Assembly: GCA_964619775.1 (NCBI GenBank)
Contig: CAZUFB010000010.1
Span: 1 to 40,127, forward strand
DNA length: 40,127 nucleotides
Reading direction: 5' to 3'
Source: CAZUFB01 sp964619775
GTDB lineage: Bacteria; Actinomycetota; Coriobacteriia; Coriobacteriales; UMGS124
Shown here: positions 24,780 through 32,935 of the stretch, in pieces
Numbering within the stretch: position 1 is the stretch's first letter
How the letters are laid out: each line of letters starts with the position of its first letter
Program-made: the position numbers and the translations under genes
Notes under the pieces: model-generated
Seen by the model: the letters and a program-made list of their open reading frames with translations, nothing else
The model's database searches: none
Told to the model about the DNA's origin: nothing

Positions 24780-25757
24780 ATGCAAGCAATGGATGTGCCG
24801 GGTGGCAACGCTGTTTACGACCCGGAAACCGTGCGGGTGGCTGTCGTGGCCGGGGGTGCCAGCCACGAGCGCGCGGTGAGTCTTATGTCGGGAAGCCAGG
24901 TTCACAAAGCCTTGACCGAGGCGGGTTACCCCAACGAGATCGTCGACACCGGCGAGGTGGCGGACGCTTTCGAGCGGCTTCTCAGCGGTTCGTACGATGT
25001 CGTGTTCAATGCGTTGCACGGCCGCGGGGGGGAGGACGGTGCCATCCAGGGCATCTGCGAGACCGTCGGTCTTCCTTATACCGGTTCGGGCATCCTCGCA
25101 TCCGCCCTTTCGCTTGATAAAAGTCGGTCTAAGGCGCTCTATCGCCAATTCGGCATTCCCACATCTCCCTCGGTGACGCTTTACCGCGGTCAACCTTACG
25201 ATATCGGTTCGATAGCGGCCATCGTGGGAGAAGAGTCCGTGGTCAAGCCGGTCAACGACGGCTCGAGCATCGGTATAAGCATTGTCCATGACTTAACGCA
25301 GCTGCCGGCGGCGCTTGAGGTGGGGTTCAACACAGGCGACGACGTGCTGGTTGAGAGTTTTATCGCAGGGACCGAGATCACGATAAGCGTTATCGGCAAC
25401 GAAGAGCTGACGGTGCTGCCGATCATCGAAATCATCCCGCACGACAAGTTCTATACCTACGACGTAAAGTATGCGACAGGAGGGTCTGAGCATATCATCC
25501 CAGCCCGACTGCCCAAAGACGTGTATGCGTTGGCGCAGGAGTATGCCAAGACGGCGCACCGTGCGTTGGGATGCCGTGGAATGAGTCGTTCGGATTTTAT
25601 CGTCAACAAACAAGGCGTTCCCGTCATCTTGGAGACGAACACGGTTCCTGGGATGACGGCCACGTCGCTCTTGCCCGATGCAGCCCGGCATATGGGCATC
25701 GAGTTTCCGGAGCTCTGCTCGATGCTCGTCCAACTGGCGCTGGAGCCGCGCCCTTAA
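24780..25757 (+). CDS. ddl: D-alanine--D-alanine ligase
   Basis: 325 residues, ATP-grasp enzyme that joins two D-alanines for peptidoglycan precursors. Motifs are ERAVSLMSG near the start, HGRGGEDGAIQG, SLDKSRSK, VVKPVNDGSSIGIS, the omega-loop region FYTYDVKYATGG, and the metal/phosphate-binding ETNTVPGMT. The loop tyrosine fits D-Ala rather than D-lactate as second substrate (inference). GAGGAG lies eight bases before ATG 24780. Structured inverted repeats follow its stop. Confidence 0.94.
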   Translation: MQAMDVPGGNAVYDPETVRVAVVAGGASHERAVSLMSGSQVHKALTEAGYPNEIVDTGEVADAFERLLSGSYDVVFNALHGRGGEDGAIQGICETVGLPYTGSGILASALSLDKSRSKALYRQFGIPTSPSVTLYRGQPYDIGSIAAIVGEESVVKPVNDGSSIGISIVHDLTQLPAALEVGFNTGDDVLVESFIAGTEITISVIGNEELTVLPIIEIIPHDKFYTYDVKYATGGSEHIIPARLPKDVYALAQEYAKTAHRALGCRGMSRSDFIVNKQGVPVILETNTVPGMTATSLLPDAARHMGIEFPELCSMLVQLALEPRP

Positions 25758-25880
25758 GGTCCTTGTGGCAATCATAGGCGACCTTAACGCAACGACGTCC
25801 CTGCGGCTGTTCCCGGGGCCTGCCGCTGTTTTCATCGGTTTGTCAGCTGGCAGGTGATGTGGAAAACCGCAGGGACGTCG
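25754..25880. repeat. cluster of long stem-loops between convergent genes
   Basis: First hairpin: TTAAGGTC (25754-25761)/GACCTTAA (25780-25787), which begins in the ddl stop. Second: a perfect 14-bp pair, CGACGTCCCTGCGG (25793-25806)/CCGCAGGGACGTCG (25867-25880). Inside that lies CCTGCC-GCTG (from 25819) pairing with CAGC and GGCAGG (to 25854). There is no clear T-run. It may end both converging transcripts or be a structured RNA. Confidence 0.65.
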
Positions 25881-25905
25881 CAGGTGTGCGGACGGTTTGG
25901 TTGGG

Positions 25906-26457
25906 TTATCCCAAGTGGTTGCGTGCCGCCGTGACGATGGGTGCACACGCCTTGAGGTCGAACCGGTCCTGCTCGGGTGTTTCGCCGTCGGCGATGGCAA
26001 GTGCGATCTTGTCGCCGCGTGTAAGCTTCTTGCCCTGGTCGCGCTTCTCGCGGTATGCGGCCACCTTTTCGGCCATGGCGCCGCCGGGCTGGGTATCCTT
26101 GCGCGAAAGGCCGCCCGGCAGCATATGGTAGAAAAACGTCCCGTTCATGAAGTCGGGGAAGTTCTTGGCCTTGATCTGTTTGACCAACTCGTCGTTGACC
26201 GAGGCAAGGCCGACCGAGAACATGATGAGGTTCTGCTCTCCGAGATAGTTAAACCCTTCGGTGATACCTTTAATACCGTCGATGTTGTTGTGGTGCAGGC
26301 CGCCGCCGAAGATGATGGTGGGGAAGCACGACACGCTGAACAGGTTGGCCTTGTGCAACGGCTTGATGGCGTAGTTGAGTTCTTCCGCCAGATACTCCGC
26401 ATACCGCTTGCTGTAGCCTGTGCGCGAACTATAGAGAACGATACCGTCTTTGGCCAT
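25906..26457 (-). CDS. flavodoxin-domain protein
   Basis: 183 residues. The first strand and loop, GIVLYSSRTGYSKRYAEYLAEEL, form the FMN-phosphate-binding P-loop of the flavodoxin fold; later IIFGGGLHHNNIDGIKGI and LIMFSVGLAS fit the other FMN loops. This resembles flavodoxin-like proteins of the HemG/flavodoxin_5 type found in anaerobes. Substrate or partner is unknown. AAGGAGAT precedes the ATG. It lies 72 bp after the tail-anchored protein gene on the same strand and is probably co-transcribed. Confidence 0.82.
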   Translation of the reverse strand: MAKDGIVLYSSRTGYSKRYAEYLAEELNYAIKPLHKANLFSVSCFPTIIFGGGLHHNNIDGIKGITEGFNYLGEQNLIMFSVGLASVNDELVKQIKAKNFPDFMNGTFFYHMLPGGLSRKDTQPGGAMAEKVAAYREKRDQGKKLTRGDKIALAIADGETPEQDRFDLKACAPIVTAARNHLG

Positions 26458-26529
26458 GCGACTATCTCCTTGTATGCGCCGCTCGGGGCGCTTTTCGAAT
26501 GACGGGTCCGCCAGATGCTGGTTGCTATC

Positions 26530-27189
26530 TTATGCCCCGGCGGTACACTTCCAAACGAAGAACAGAACAATAAGCGCAATGATGATAATCACGACGTTCA
26601 GCGCGATGCGGCAACCCGGTTTGCGTTCCATCGCGGCAAGGGCAATCTTGTCGGAAACGCTGCGTTTGCGTTTGAAAACAACCTGACCGCTGTTGTGCTT
26701 GGTGTTGATGGGAAGGGGTTCCTGTTTGTCGCCTTCCCAATCGCCTGTCTTAACAACCTGGTCCCAGCTGTTGCCTGTTAAGACGACGTTGGGACGCTTG
26801 CCTGCCGCCAGACGTTCAGAGGTTTTGCGGGTGTAGTTCTCAAGGTTCGCCTGCTCGGTTGTCTGGGAAGGTTTCACGTGAAACATCTGGTAGACAATTT
26901 CACCTTTGAAAAGCTTTGCATCGTTGTCGTAGTAGACAAGCGACAACCAACCGGCGCAGGTCCAGTTTTCTTCAAGTGCTTCGCGAATCGACAATTTGTT
27001 TTTAGGATGAACCGTGCCGATAGGGTCGCCGTTCGGCAGCACGGCTTTGAACTGGGATTCTTCGGCGTTGTATGCAATGGAAACCGGCATGCCTACGATG
27101 CATGCGTTGGAGGCGAGCCGTTCGCTTTCTTCTTTGGTGACTTCGTCGATGAGCAAATATCCGCCAATGTAGACATCGACTTTACCCAT
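26530..27189 (-). CDS. tail-anchored protein of unknown function
   Basis: 219 residues. A soluble N-terminal region (about 1-110, GKVDVYIGGYLLIDE...SIREALEENWTCAGWLSLVYYDN) looks globular. A charged linker follows. One C-terminal membrane span (IALNVVIIIIALIVLFFVWK) has only five residues after it, giving a tail-anchored layout with the bulk in the cytoplasm. AGGGGG lies before ATG 27189. A parS core sits inside the frame and is read as part of MFHVKP. I recognise no family. Confidence 0.75.
   Translation of the reverse strand: MGKVDVYIGGYLLIDEVTKEESERLASNACIVGMPVSIAYNAEESQFKAVLPNGDPIGTVHPKNKLSIREALEENWTCAGWLSLVYYDNDAKLFKGEIVYQMFHVKPSQTTEQANLENYTRKTSERLAAGKRPNVVLTGNSWDQVVKTGDWEGDKQEPLPINTKHNSGQVVFKRKRSVSDKIALAAMERKPGCRIALNVVIIIIALIVLFFVWKCTAGA
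26870..26885. promoter_or_regulatory. parS: parS site inside a coding sequence
   Basis: GGTTTCACGTGAAACA, one end mismatch. It lies within the tail-anchored protein gene, encoding MFHVKP, and is the outermost parS on the right arm, about 10.5 kb from oriC. Confidence 0.87.
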
Positions 27190-27375
27190 GCGTCATCCCC
27201 CTTCTGTTTGGATTGACCGCATTGAAGGATACCATTAGAGGAACGTGCCTTGCCGCGTGGTACCATCGCCAATTGCACCGCTTTGTTCAAAAACGATTGC
27301 ATCACTGTACGGCGCATAGGTCGCAAAAGCGACGGGGCGCATGCACAGAAGGACTGCGTAAGGAGCCGAAGGTAC

Positions 27376-30300
27376 GTGACCCAGAAGACAAGCCCCGCCC
27401 TTGCGACCATCATAACCCCTGGTACCGATGCCGACATTGTATCAAACTACGCAACGCTCGCGTCGCGTGCGCAGGTGCGCGACTTCGGTTTGCTCGAGGA
27501 CGACGTCGTTGTGGTCGACACCGAGACTACGGGACTCGACTTTAAGGAATGCGAACTTATTGAGGTTGCCGCAGCCCGTCTGCGCGGGCGCGAGATCGTG
27601 GACACGATGGACCTGTTCGTCAAGCCGTCCAACCCCATTCCCGCCGAGATCGTCGCCATCACCGGCATAGACAACGACATGGTGGCCGACGCCGACGACG
27701 CTGCAACGGTTGTCCAAAAGCTCGTCGATTTTGTCGGCGACGCGCCGCTGGTTGCGCACAATGCGACGTTTGACCGGCATTTTATAGAGAAGGGCAATGG
27801 GGGCCGGCCGGTCGGGTCGGTGTGGATCGACTCGCTCGAACTGTCGCGCATCGTGTTGCCGTGCCTGTCAAGCCACAAGCTCCACGACCTTTCGCGCGCG
27901 TTCGGCCTGCATCAGAGCACCCACCGCGCCATCGACGACGTTATCGCGACGTGCGGGCTGTGGCGCGTGCTGCTTACCGCCGCCTCCGACCTGCCGGTCG
28001 GCCTGCTGTGCGAGCTCGCGGACATGTACCCCGCGGTGCCTTGGAGCTACCGCCCCGTGTTTGCCCAGCTTGCCGCCGAACATCCCGAAACGCCGTTCTC
28101 GCTGGTCGACCAGCGTGCCGAGCGTTGTTCCCACGCGCCGTTGGCCCCGCGCCGCGATGCGTTTGCCCTTGACGTCCCCATGCGCTTCCCCACGCCCGAC
28201 CAAGTGGCCGGGCAGTTCTCGGCGGACGGGATCGTGGGGCGCATGTACGACGACTACGAGCCGCGCGCCGAACAGGTGCAGATGGCCCGCGAGGTGGCCC
28301 ATGCGTTCGAGGCGGGGAACTACGTGGCGATCGAGGCGGGCACGGGCGTCGGCAAGTCCATCGCCTATCTCATGCCGGCGGCCCTGCTCGCCCAGCGCAA
28401 CGAGATAACGGTTGGCATCGCCACCAAAACCAACGCCCTTACCGACCAGCTCATCAACCGCGAGCTGCCGCTGCTGTCCTCGTCGCTCGACAAGCCGCTG
28501 TCCTACACGGCGCTCAAAGGGTTCGACAACTACCCCTGCCTGCGCAAGGTGAACCGTCTTGCACGCCTGGGTCTCGGCAAGGCGGCCCGGCCGCAGGACG
28601 AGGACCAAGGGGAGGAAGACGTACAGGCCGCCGGTTCCAAGGCGAGGTTTCCGGCCCCGAGCGAGGACCTGCTCAACGCCCTTGCCGCCATTATGGCGTA
28701 TGCGTCGCAGAGCGCCTACGGCGACATCAACTACCTTGGTATCCGCTGGGGGAAGGTCCAGCGCTCCGACTTTACGAGCACCGCGGCCGAGTGCCAGAAG
28801 CGCCGCTGCCCGTTCTTTCCCAACCGGTGCTTCCTGCACCTGGCCCGCCGCCGCGCCGCCTCCTGCGACGTCGTGGTGACCAACCATTCGCTGCTGTTCC
28901 GCCAGGTCGGCAGCGACATAGAGGTGCTGCCCCCCGTGCGCTATTGGATTGTGGACGAGGCCCACTCCGCCGAGCAGGAAGCCCGCCGCCAATGGGCCCT
29001 GCGCGCCAACTCGCGCGACGTGGCCGCCGCGTTCGACGTGATGGGAGGCTCTTCGTCGGGCGCCCTCGGCAACCTCTTCAAGGAGGTGCGCTCCAAGCCG
29101 GGTGCGACGCTTATGATGGGCCTGCTCACCAAGACCGCCTCGGAGTGCGCGCGGGCGAACATCGCGTCGGGCCTGTTCTTCGACGACCTCAAGGCGTTCT
29201 GCCGAAAACAGCGCCGCGGCCGCGGATCGGCCTACGAGACCGACACGATGTGGCTCGACGCGACCCTGCGCTCAAGCGCGGGCTTTGCGCGCGTGGCGGA
29301 GTCGGGCGCGGGCTTCGCGTCGATTCTTGAGAAGGCCGTCAAGGCCGCACGGGAGGCCGTGGAGTCCATCACCGAGGAGGCGTCGGGGGACCAAGGGCTG
29401 CTCGACCGCCTCGGCGAGCTGACCTCTGCGGCCGGCGAGCTGGCCTGCATCCACGAAGCGCTGCGCACGGTGCTGGACGGCACCGACACGCGCTACGTCT
29501 ACTCGGTCTCGGCTACCCAGCGCACCGGCTTTGAAGCCTACGAGGTCGTGGCCGAGCGCATCGACGTGGGCGCCCAGCTGGCCGACGTGTGGTACCCCGA
29601 GACCTCGAGCGTGGTGTATTCCTCGGCGACCATCGCGGTGGGCGACAGGTTCGACCACTTCGCGCACGAGGTGGGGCTCGACCGCGTCGACCGCGGGTCC
29701 TACCGCAGCCTGCGGCTCGATTCGAGCTACGACTTCGACGCCAACATGCATGTGGTGGTGGCGGACGGCATGCCCGACCCCTCCAAGCAGAAGGACGCCT
29801 ACCTCGAAGCGCTTGCCCCGCTGCTCGTCGACGTGCATCTGGCGATGGAGGGATCGGTGCTCACGCTCTTCACGAACCGCAGCGAGATGGAGCGCATGTA
29901 CGAGCTGGTGCAGCCCGAGCTGGCCCAGCATGGGCTTGAGCTGGCGGCCCAGTCGCGCGGGGGCAACGTGCGCCGGCTGCGCGAGCACTTCATTGCCGAG
30001 CCGAGCAGCTCGCTGTTCGCGCTCAAGTCGTTCTGGGAAGGCTTCGACGCGCGCGGCGACACCTTGCGCTGCGTGGTCATACCGCGCTTGCCGTTCACCC
30101 CGCCGACCGACCCGCTGTCGCAGGAGCGCCGGCTGCGCGAGGGCAAGGACGCCTGGCGCAACCACGATCTGCCCGAGTCGGTCCTCTCGACGAAGCAGGC
30201 GGCCGGACGGCTCATCCGAAGCTCCACCGACACCGGGGTGCTTGTGCTGGCCGACCCGCGCCTTACGACGATGTGGTACGGGAAGGTTTTCCTGGCGTCG

Positions 30301-30384
30301 CTGCCCAAGCGCCGCCACGACCGTGTCGCCGCTTCTCAGGTGGGTGAGGCGATTCGTGCGTGGCGCATGGGCCATAAAGCCTAG
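27376..30384 (+). CDS. dinG: DnaQ-type exonuclease fused to DinG-family helicase
   Basis: 1002 residues. The N-terminal DEDDh exonuclease domain has VVVDTETTG (D48, E50), PLVAHNATFDRHF (D133) and HRAIDDV (H183). The XPD/DinG-like helicase has Walker A EAGTGVGKS (320-328), four cysteines placed for a 4Fe-4S cluster (C388, C473, C478, C485), the DEAH box (527-530) and a C-terminal QAAGRLIRS motif VI. Such fusions are known in Gram-positives; a role in DNA repair or unwinding of damaged DNA is inferred. The start is GTG 27376, with AAGGAG/AAGG upstream; a longer reading from 27250 lacks a ribosome site and adds unconserved-looking residues. The next genes are WYL regulators of the PafBC type, which control DNA-damage genes in actinobacteria. 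Confidence 0.9.
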   Translation: MTQKTSPALATIITPGTDADIVSNYATLASRAQVRDFGLLEDDVVVVDTETTGLDFKECELIEVAAARLRGREIVDTMDLFVKPSNPIPAEIVAITGIDNDMVADADDAATVVQKLVDFVGDAPLVAHNATFDRHFIEKGNGGRPVGSVWIDSLELSRIVLPCLSSHKLHDLSRAFGLHQSTHRAIDDVIATCGLWRVLLTAASDLPVGLLCELADMYPAVPWSYRPVFAQLAAEHPETPFSLVDQRAERCSHAPLAPRRDAFALDVPMRFPTPDQVAGQFSADGIVGRMYDDYEPRAEQVQMAREVAHAFEAGNYVAIEAGTGVGKSIAYLMPAALLAQRNEITVGIATKTNALTDQLINRELPLLSSSLDKPLSYTALKGFDNYPCLRKVNRLARLGLGKAARPQDEDQGEEDVQAAGSKARFPAPSEDLLNALAAIMAYASQSAYGDINYLGIRWGKVQRSDFTSTAAECQKRRCPFFPNRCFLHLARRRAASCDVVVTNHSLLFRQVGSDIEVLPPVRYWIVDEAHSAEQEARRQWALRANSRDVAAAFDVMGGSSSGALGNLFKEVRSKPGATLMMGLLTKTASECARANIASGLFFDDLKAFCRKQRRGRGSAYETDTMWLDATLRSSAGFARVAESGAGFASILEKAVKAAREAVESITEEASGDQGLLDRLGELTSAAGELACIHEALRTVLDGTDTRYVYSVSATQRTGFEAYEVVAERIDVGAQLADVWYPETSSVVYSSATIAVGDRFDHFAHEVGLDRVDRGSYRSLRLDSSYDFDANMHVVVADGMPDPSKQKDAYLEALAPLLVDVHLAMEGSVLTLFTNRSEMERMYELVQPELAQHGLELAAQSRGGNVRRLREHFIAEPSSSLFALKSFWEGFDARGDTLRCVVIPRLPFTPPTDPLSQERRLREGKDAWRNHDLPESVLSTKQAAGRLIRSSTDTGVLVLADPRLTTMWYGKVFLASLPKRRHDRVAASQVGEAIRAWRMGHKA

Positions 30385-30461
30385 AATTTACATTATGTCA
30401 GTAATTTTTGATAACAAAACAGCAGGTCAGGAGCACCATTACTCTCAAAATAATGGGCAAC

Positions 30462-30492
30462 CTCGCCATAACGGGTGACCATGGCGGTTTTT
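30462..30492 (+). terminator. rho-independent terminator after the exonuclease-helicase gene
   Basis: CGCCAT (30464-30469) pairs with ATGGCG (30481-30486), extended by a G-T wobble, and is followed by TTTTT from 30488. It lies about 80 bp after the stop. A further small hairpin, CCATTA/TAATGG (30436-30456), precedes it. Confidence 0.75.
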
Positions 30493-30506
30493 CTGGAAAA
30501 TAAAGG

Positions 30507-30535
30507 TTGCATGTCCAACAGGTTAGTTTTATACT
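30507..30535 (+). promoter_or_regulatory. promoter of a putative small RNA
   Basis: TTGCAT (-35, 30507-30512), a 17-bp spacer, TATACT (-10, 30530-30535). No open reading frame with a ribosome site follows before a terminator only 80 bp downstream. Confidence 0.65.
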
Positions 30536-30541
30536 GTCTCT

Positions 30542-30620
30542 CGGTTCGTTAGTGCATCAGGGGGATGTCGACGACACATGTTTTGGGGGAAGGCGGGCAG
30601 CTTCGGTTGTCCGCCTTTTT
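30542..30620 (+). ncRNA. putative orphan small RNA of about 80 nt
   Basis: The span from the predicted start (about 30542) to the T-run is bounded by a good promoter and a strong terminator: arms AAGGCGGGCA and TGTCCGCCTT with one G-U pair, then TTTTT, at 30591-30620. The body contains a small CATC-GATG hairpin and two GGGGGA stretches, about 26 nt apart. The downstream genes are on the other strand, so this is not a leader. I do not recognise 4.5S, 6S, tmRNA or RNase P features. The transcript is inferred, not proven. Confidence 0.5.
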
Positions 30621-30658
30621 CGTTACCGACTGTCAGCACGTTGCTGACTCATCGTCAA

Positions 30659-31681
30659 CTAACTTTGCAGACGTTTTCTCAGCGCGCGGGCGGTGCGGGC
30701 CACCTCGGCGCGCAGCTCCGCGGGGCGCACGGCCTCGACGCCGCCGAAGGTCTGCGCCACCATGCGGGCAAGCCAGTCCGAACCCTGCACCCAGGGGATC
30801 GCCGCCAGGTAACCGCCGCGCGCGAGGTCGTCGTCGGTCAGACGGCGGGCGTCCCAAGGCAGGGGGGACTCGACCCGCATGAGGCCGCGCCACGCCTCGA
30901 CGTCGACGACGGACGAGGGGTCGTGCACCGCGAGCATCGCCAGCGGTGCGTCGTCGACCCCGTCGAGCCCGAAGGGGGCGGTTCCTACGCGCTCGCGGGC
31001 GTCGAAGGTTTCGCCGATGTCGTCGGCCTGCTCGATGCGGTCGAGGCGAAACGTCCTCCATCCGTCGGCGGCCCGGCACCATGCCCCGAGATACCACATG
31101 CCCTCCTCGGCGTCGTAGGTGACGGCATAGGGTTCGACCACGCGCTCGCGGGCGTCCGGGTCGGACGCGCCCCGATAGCGCAGGCGTACCGCATGCCTCT
31201 CTCCCACGGCGGCGGTGAACGTCTGCAGCAACGGCCCGAGGCCCTTGGTGCGTGCGGCGTTCTGGACGGTCTTGAAGCGGGTGGGCTCTATGGGAGGGAA
31301 GGCCCCCTCGATCTTCTCGGCCAACCTGCGCCCGTCGGCGATGCCCGAGGCGTCGATGACGGCGAGCAGCGCCCGCGCCTCGGCGGGGGAGAGGCGCAGC
31401 GGCCGTTCGAACGCCACGCCCACGGTGCGGGGCGTCACGGTGCGGGCGTCGGGGTCGTAGTCCACGAGCAGCTCGGGAAGGCTGTCGCCGCATCCGAGGT
31501 TTATCTTGCGGATGACGCGCTCCGTTTCGGCGGGAGACAGGCCGAGCATGCGCGCAAACGCGTCGAGGGGTATGCCGGCGGGCTCCCCTCGGTCCTGTGC
31601 CCCTTCGGTAGCCAGGTCGTTGACGAGGCGGATCGCGCGCAGCATCTTCTCGGCCGCGCTGACGGACGACTCTCTAGGCAT
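30659..31681 (-). CDS. WYL-domain transcriptional regulator, PafC-like
   Basis: 340 residues from ATG 31681, which overlaps the stop of the upstream gene by eight bases. An N-terminal helical DNA-binding part (SAAEKMLRAIRLVNDL...IPLDAFARMLGLSPAE) precedes a mid-domain. The WYL domain follows (AVRLRYRG...VEPYAVTYDAEEGMWYLGAWC...FRLDRIEQADD), and a C-terminal WCX-like extension ends the protein. In actinobacteria, paired WYL proteins PafB and PafC form a complex that activates many DNA-damage genes independently of LexA. The tandem overlapping pair here fits that model. The gene ends close to the small-RNA terminator on the opposite strand. Confidence 0.85.
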   Translation of the reverse strand: MPRESSVSAAEKMLRAIRLVNDLATEGAQDRGEPAGIPLDAFARMLGLSPAETERVIRKINLGCGDSLPELLVDYDPDARTVTPRTVGVAFERPLRLSPAEARALLAVIDASGIADGRRLAEKIEGAFPPIEPTRFKTVQNAARTKGLGPLLQTFTAAVGERHAVRLRYRGASDPDARERVVEPYAVTYDAEEGMWYLGAWCRAADGWRTFRLDRIEQADDIGETFDARERVGTAPFGLDGVDDAPLAMLAVHDPSSVVDVEAWRGLMRVESPLPWDARRLTDDDLARGGYLAAIPWVQGSDWLARMVAQTFGGVEAVRPAELRAEVARTARALRKRLQS

Positions 31682-32741
31682 GGGTTTTCTCCGCCCTCTC
31701 AAGCCCTGCCGCCAGGGCGTCCACCAAACGCTGCGGTGTCCGGGCCGCCAGGCCCTCGGCCAGCGCCTGCACCGCCCACGACGCGAGGGCGTCAAGGTCG
31801 GTCGCCTCGACCTCCCATACCGCGCGTCCGCCTCCGTCGGTCTTCCACGCGCCGCCTCTGGCCGTCAGCGCGTCAAACTCCCGGGGTGTATGTCCCGAAA
31901 GGGGCTCGAACCGGGCGATGAACGGCTTTTCGGGGCCGTACTGGAACGGCAGACGCATATAGGAGTTCACGTCGAAGTCGGAAGGAACGTCGTAGCGGTC
32001 GCGCGGGTCGACCTTGACGCTACGCGCCTCGATACGGTCGTCGCGGAAGACGCGGACCGCGTCGCGCCATGTGCCGCCGTCCCCAACCTTGCATGAGGCG
32101 TCGCGGCCGACGACGTAGATGTGCCCGCGGCGCTCGAACATGCCGTAGATGTGGACGCGGCGCTGTTCGCACGCTCCTCGGGCGTTGGTGTAGCGAAAAA
32201 CGGCGGCCGCCTGGTCGGTGTAGGCGCGCAGCAGCTCGCCGAGCACCTTGTCTGACGTCCTGTCCGCGTTTGTCGGTGCCGTCCCTGCCGGGCCTGCGGC
32301 CTCCAGGCCCGCCGCCCCTCCCGCCAGCCCCGCTACGGAAGCGAGCTTGTCGCGCGCCTTGCGCACCTCGGTGGCATAGGGCGCGTGCGACCCTCCCGAC
32401 GACCCGCCCAGGTAGAAGGTCAACAGCGCCACCAGTTCCATCTCCTCGCCGTGCGTCAGGTCTACGTCCTGCTGGTCGGCGTAGGTAAGGTGCGCGTCCA
32501 CCTTGTAGCGCGGCTCGCCGCCTCCCGTCTCGACCACCCTGATGCCCAGCTCCTCAAGCTGGCGCCGGTAAAGCAAAAACGTGTGGCGCAGCGTGTCGGG
32601 CTTCACGGCGTCTGGGTCGCCGAGCAGGCCTGTGCGGACGACGTCCTCGAAGGAGAGCCCCACCCGGGTGTCGAGGGCGATCGCGAGCAGCAGCAGCCGC
32701 TCGTCACCCGTTGTCTGTGCGGGAACGGGGTTCATGTCCAT
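31674..32741 (-). CDS. WYL-domain transcriptional regulator, PafB-like
   Basis: 355 residues. The N-terminal pattern ERLLLLAIALDTRVGLSFEDVVRTG...RHTFLLYRRQLEELGIRVVETG...PRYKVD is typical of PafB winged helices. An Ala/Gly-rich linker follows, then the WYL domain (AAVFRYTNARG...RRGHIYVVGRDA...AVRVFRDDRIEARSVKV). GGAGGG precedes ATG 32741; a second ATG two codons later is possible. It is translated together with the PafC-like gene. A perfect CCAAAC-3 nt-GTTTGG palindrome (32749-32763) overlaps its ribosome site region and might be an operator. Confidence 0.85.
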   Translation of the reverse strand: MDMNPVPAQTTGDERLLLLAIALDTRVGLSFEDVVRTGLLGDPDAVKPDTLRHTFLLYRRQLEELGIRVVETGGGEPRYKVDAHLTYADQQDVDLTHGEEMELVALLTFYLGGSSGGSHAPYATEVRKARDKLASVAGLAGGAAGLEAAGPAGTAPTNADRTSDKVLGELLRAYTDQAAAVFRYTNARGACEQRRVHIYGMFERRGHIYVVGRDASCKVGDGGTWRDAVRVFRDDRIEARSVKVDPRDRYDVPSDFDVNSYMRLPFQYGPEKPFIARFEPLSGHTPREFDALTARGGAWKTDGGGRAVWEVEATDLDALASWAVQALAEGLAARTPQRLVDALAAGLERAEKTHA

Positions 32742-32935
32742 GTGCCCTCCAAACGCGGTTTGGTTTGTTAACATAATGGAAAGACAATGCGGCTTATTCC
32801 ATGGGGTGCGCCGCTCAGCTCCTTCATCATGCGATGATACTCTGATACGATAGCCCGCCGCCTTTCGGGCGGCCCGGTGCCGACAACGAGCAGAATGACG
32901 CATGGCACGCCGACATGCGAGAAAAGGAGCGCGAC

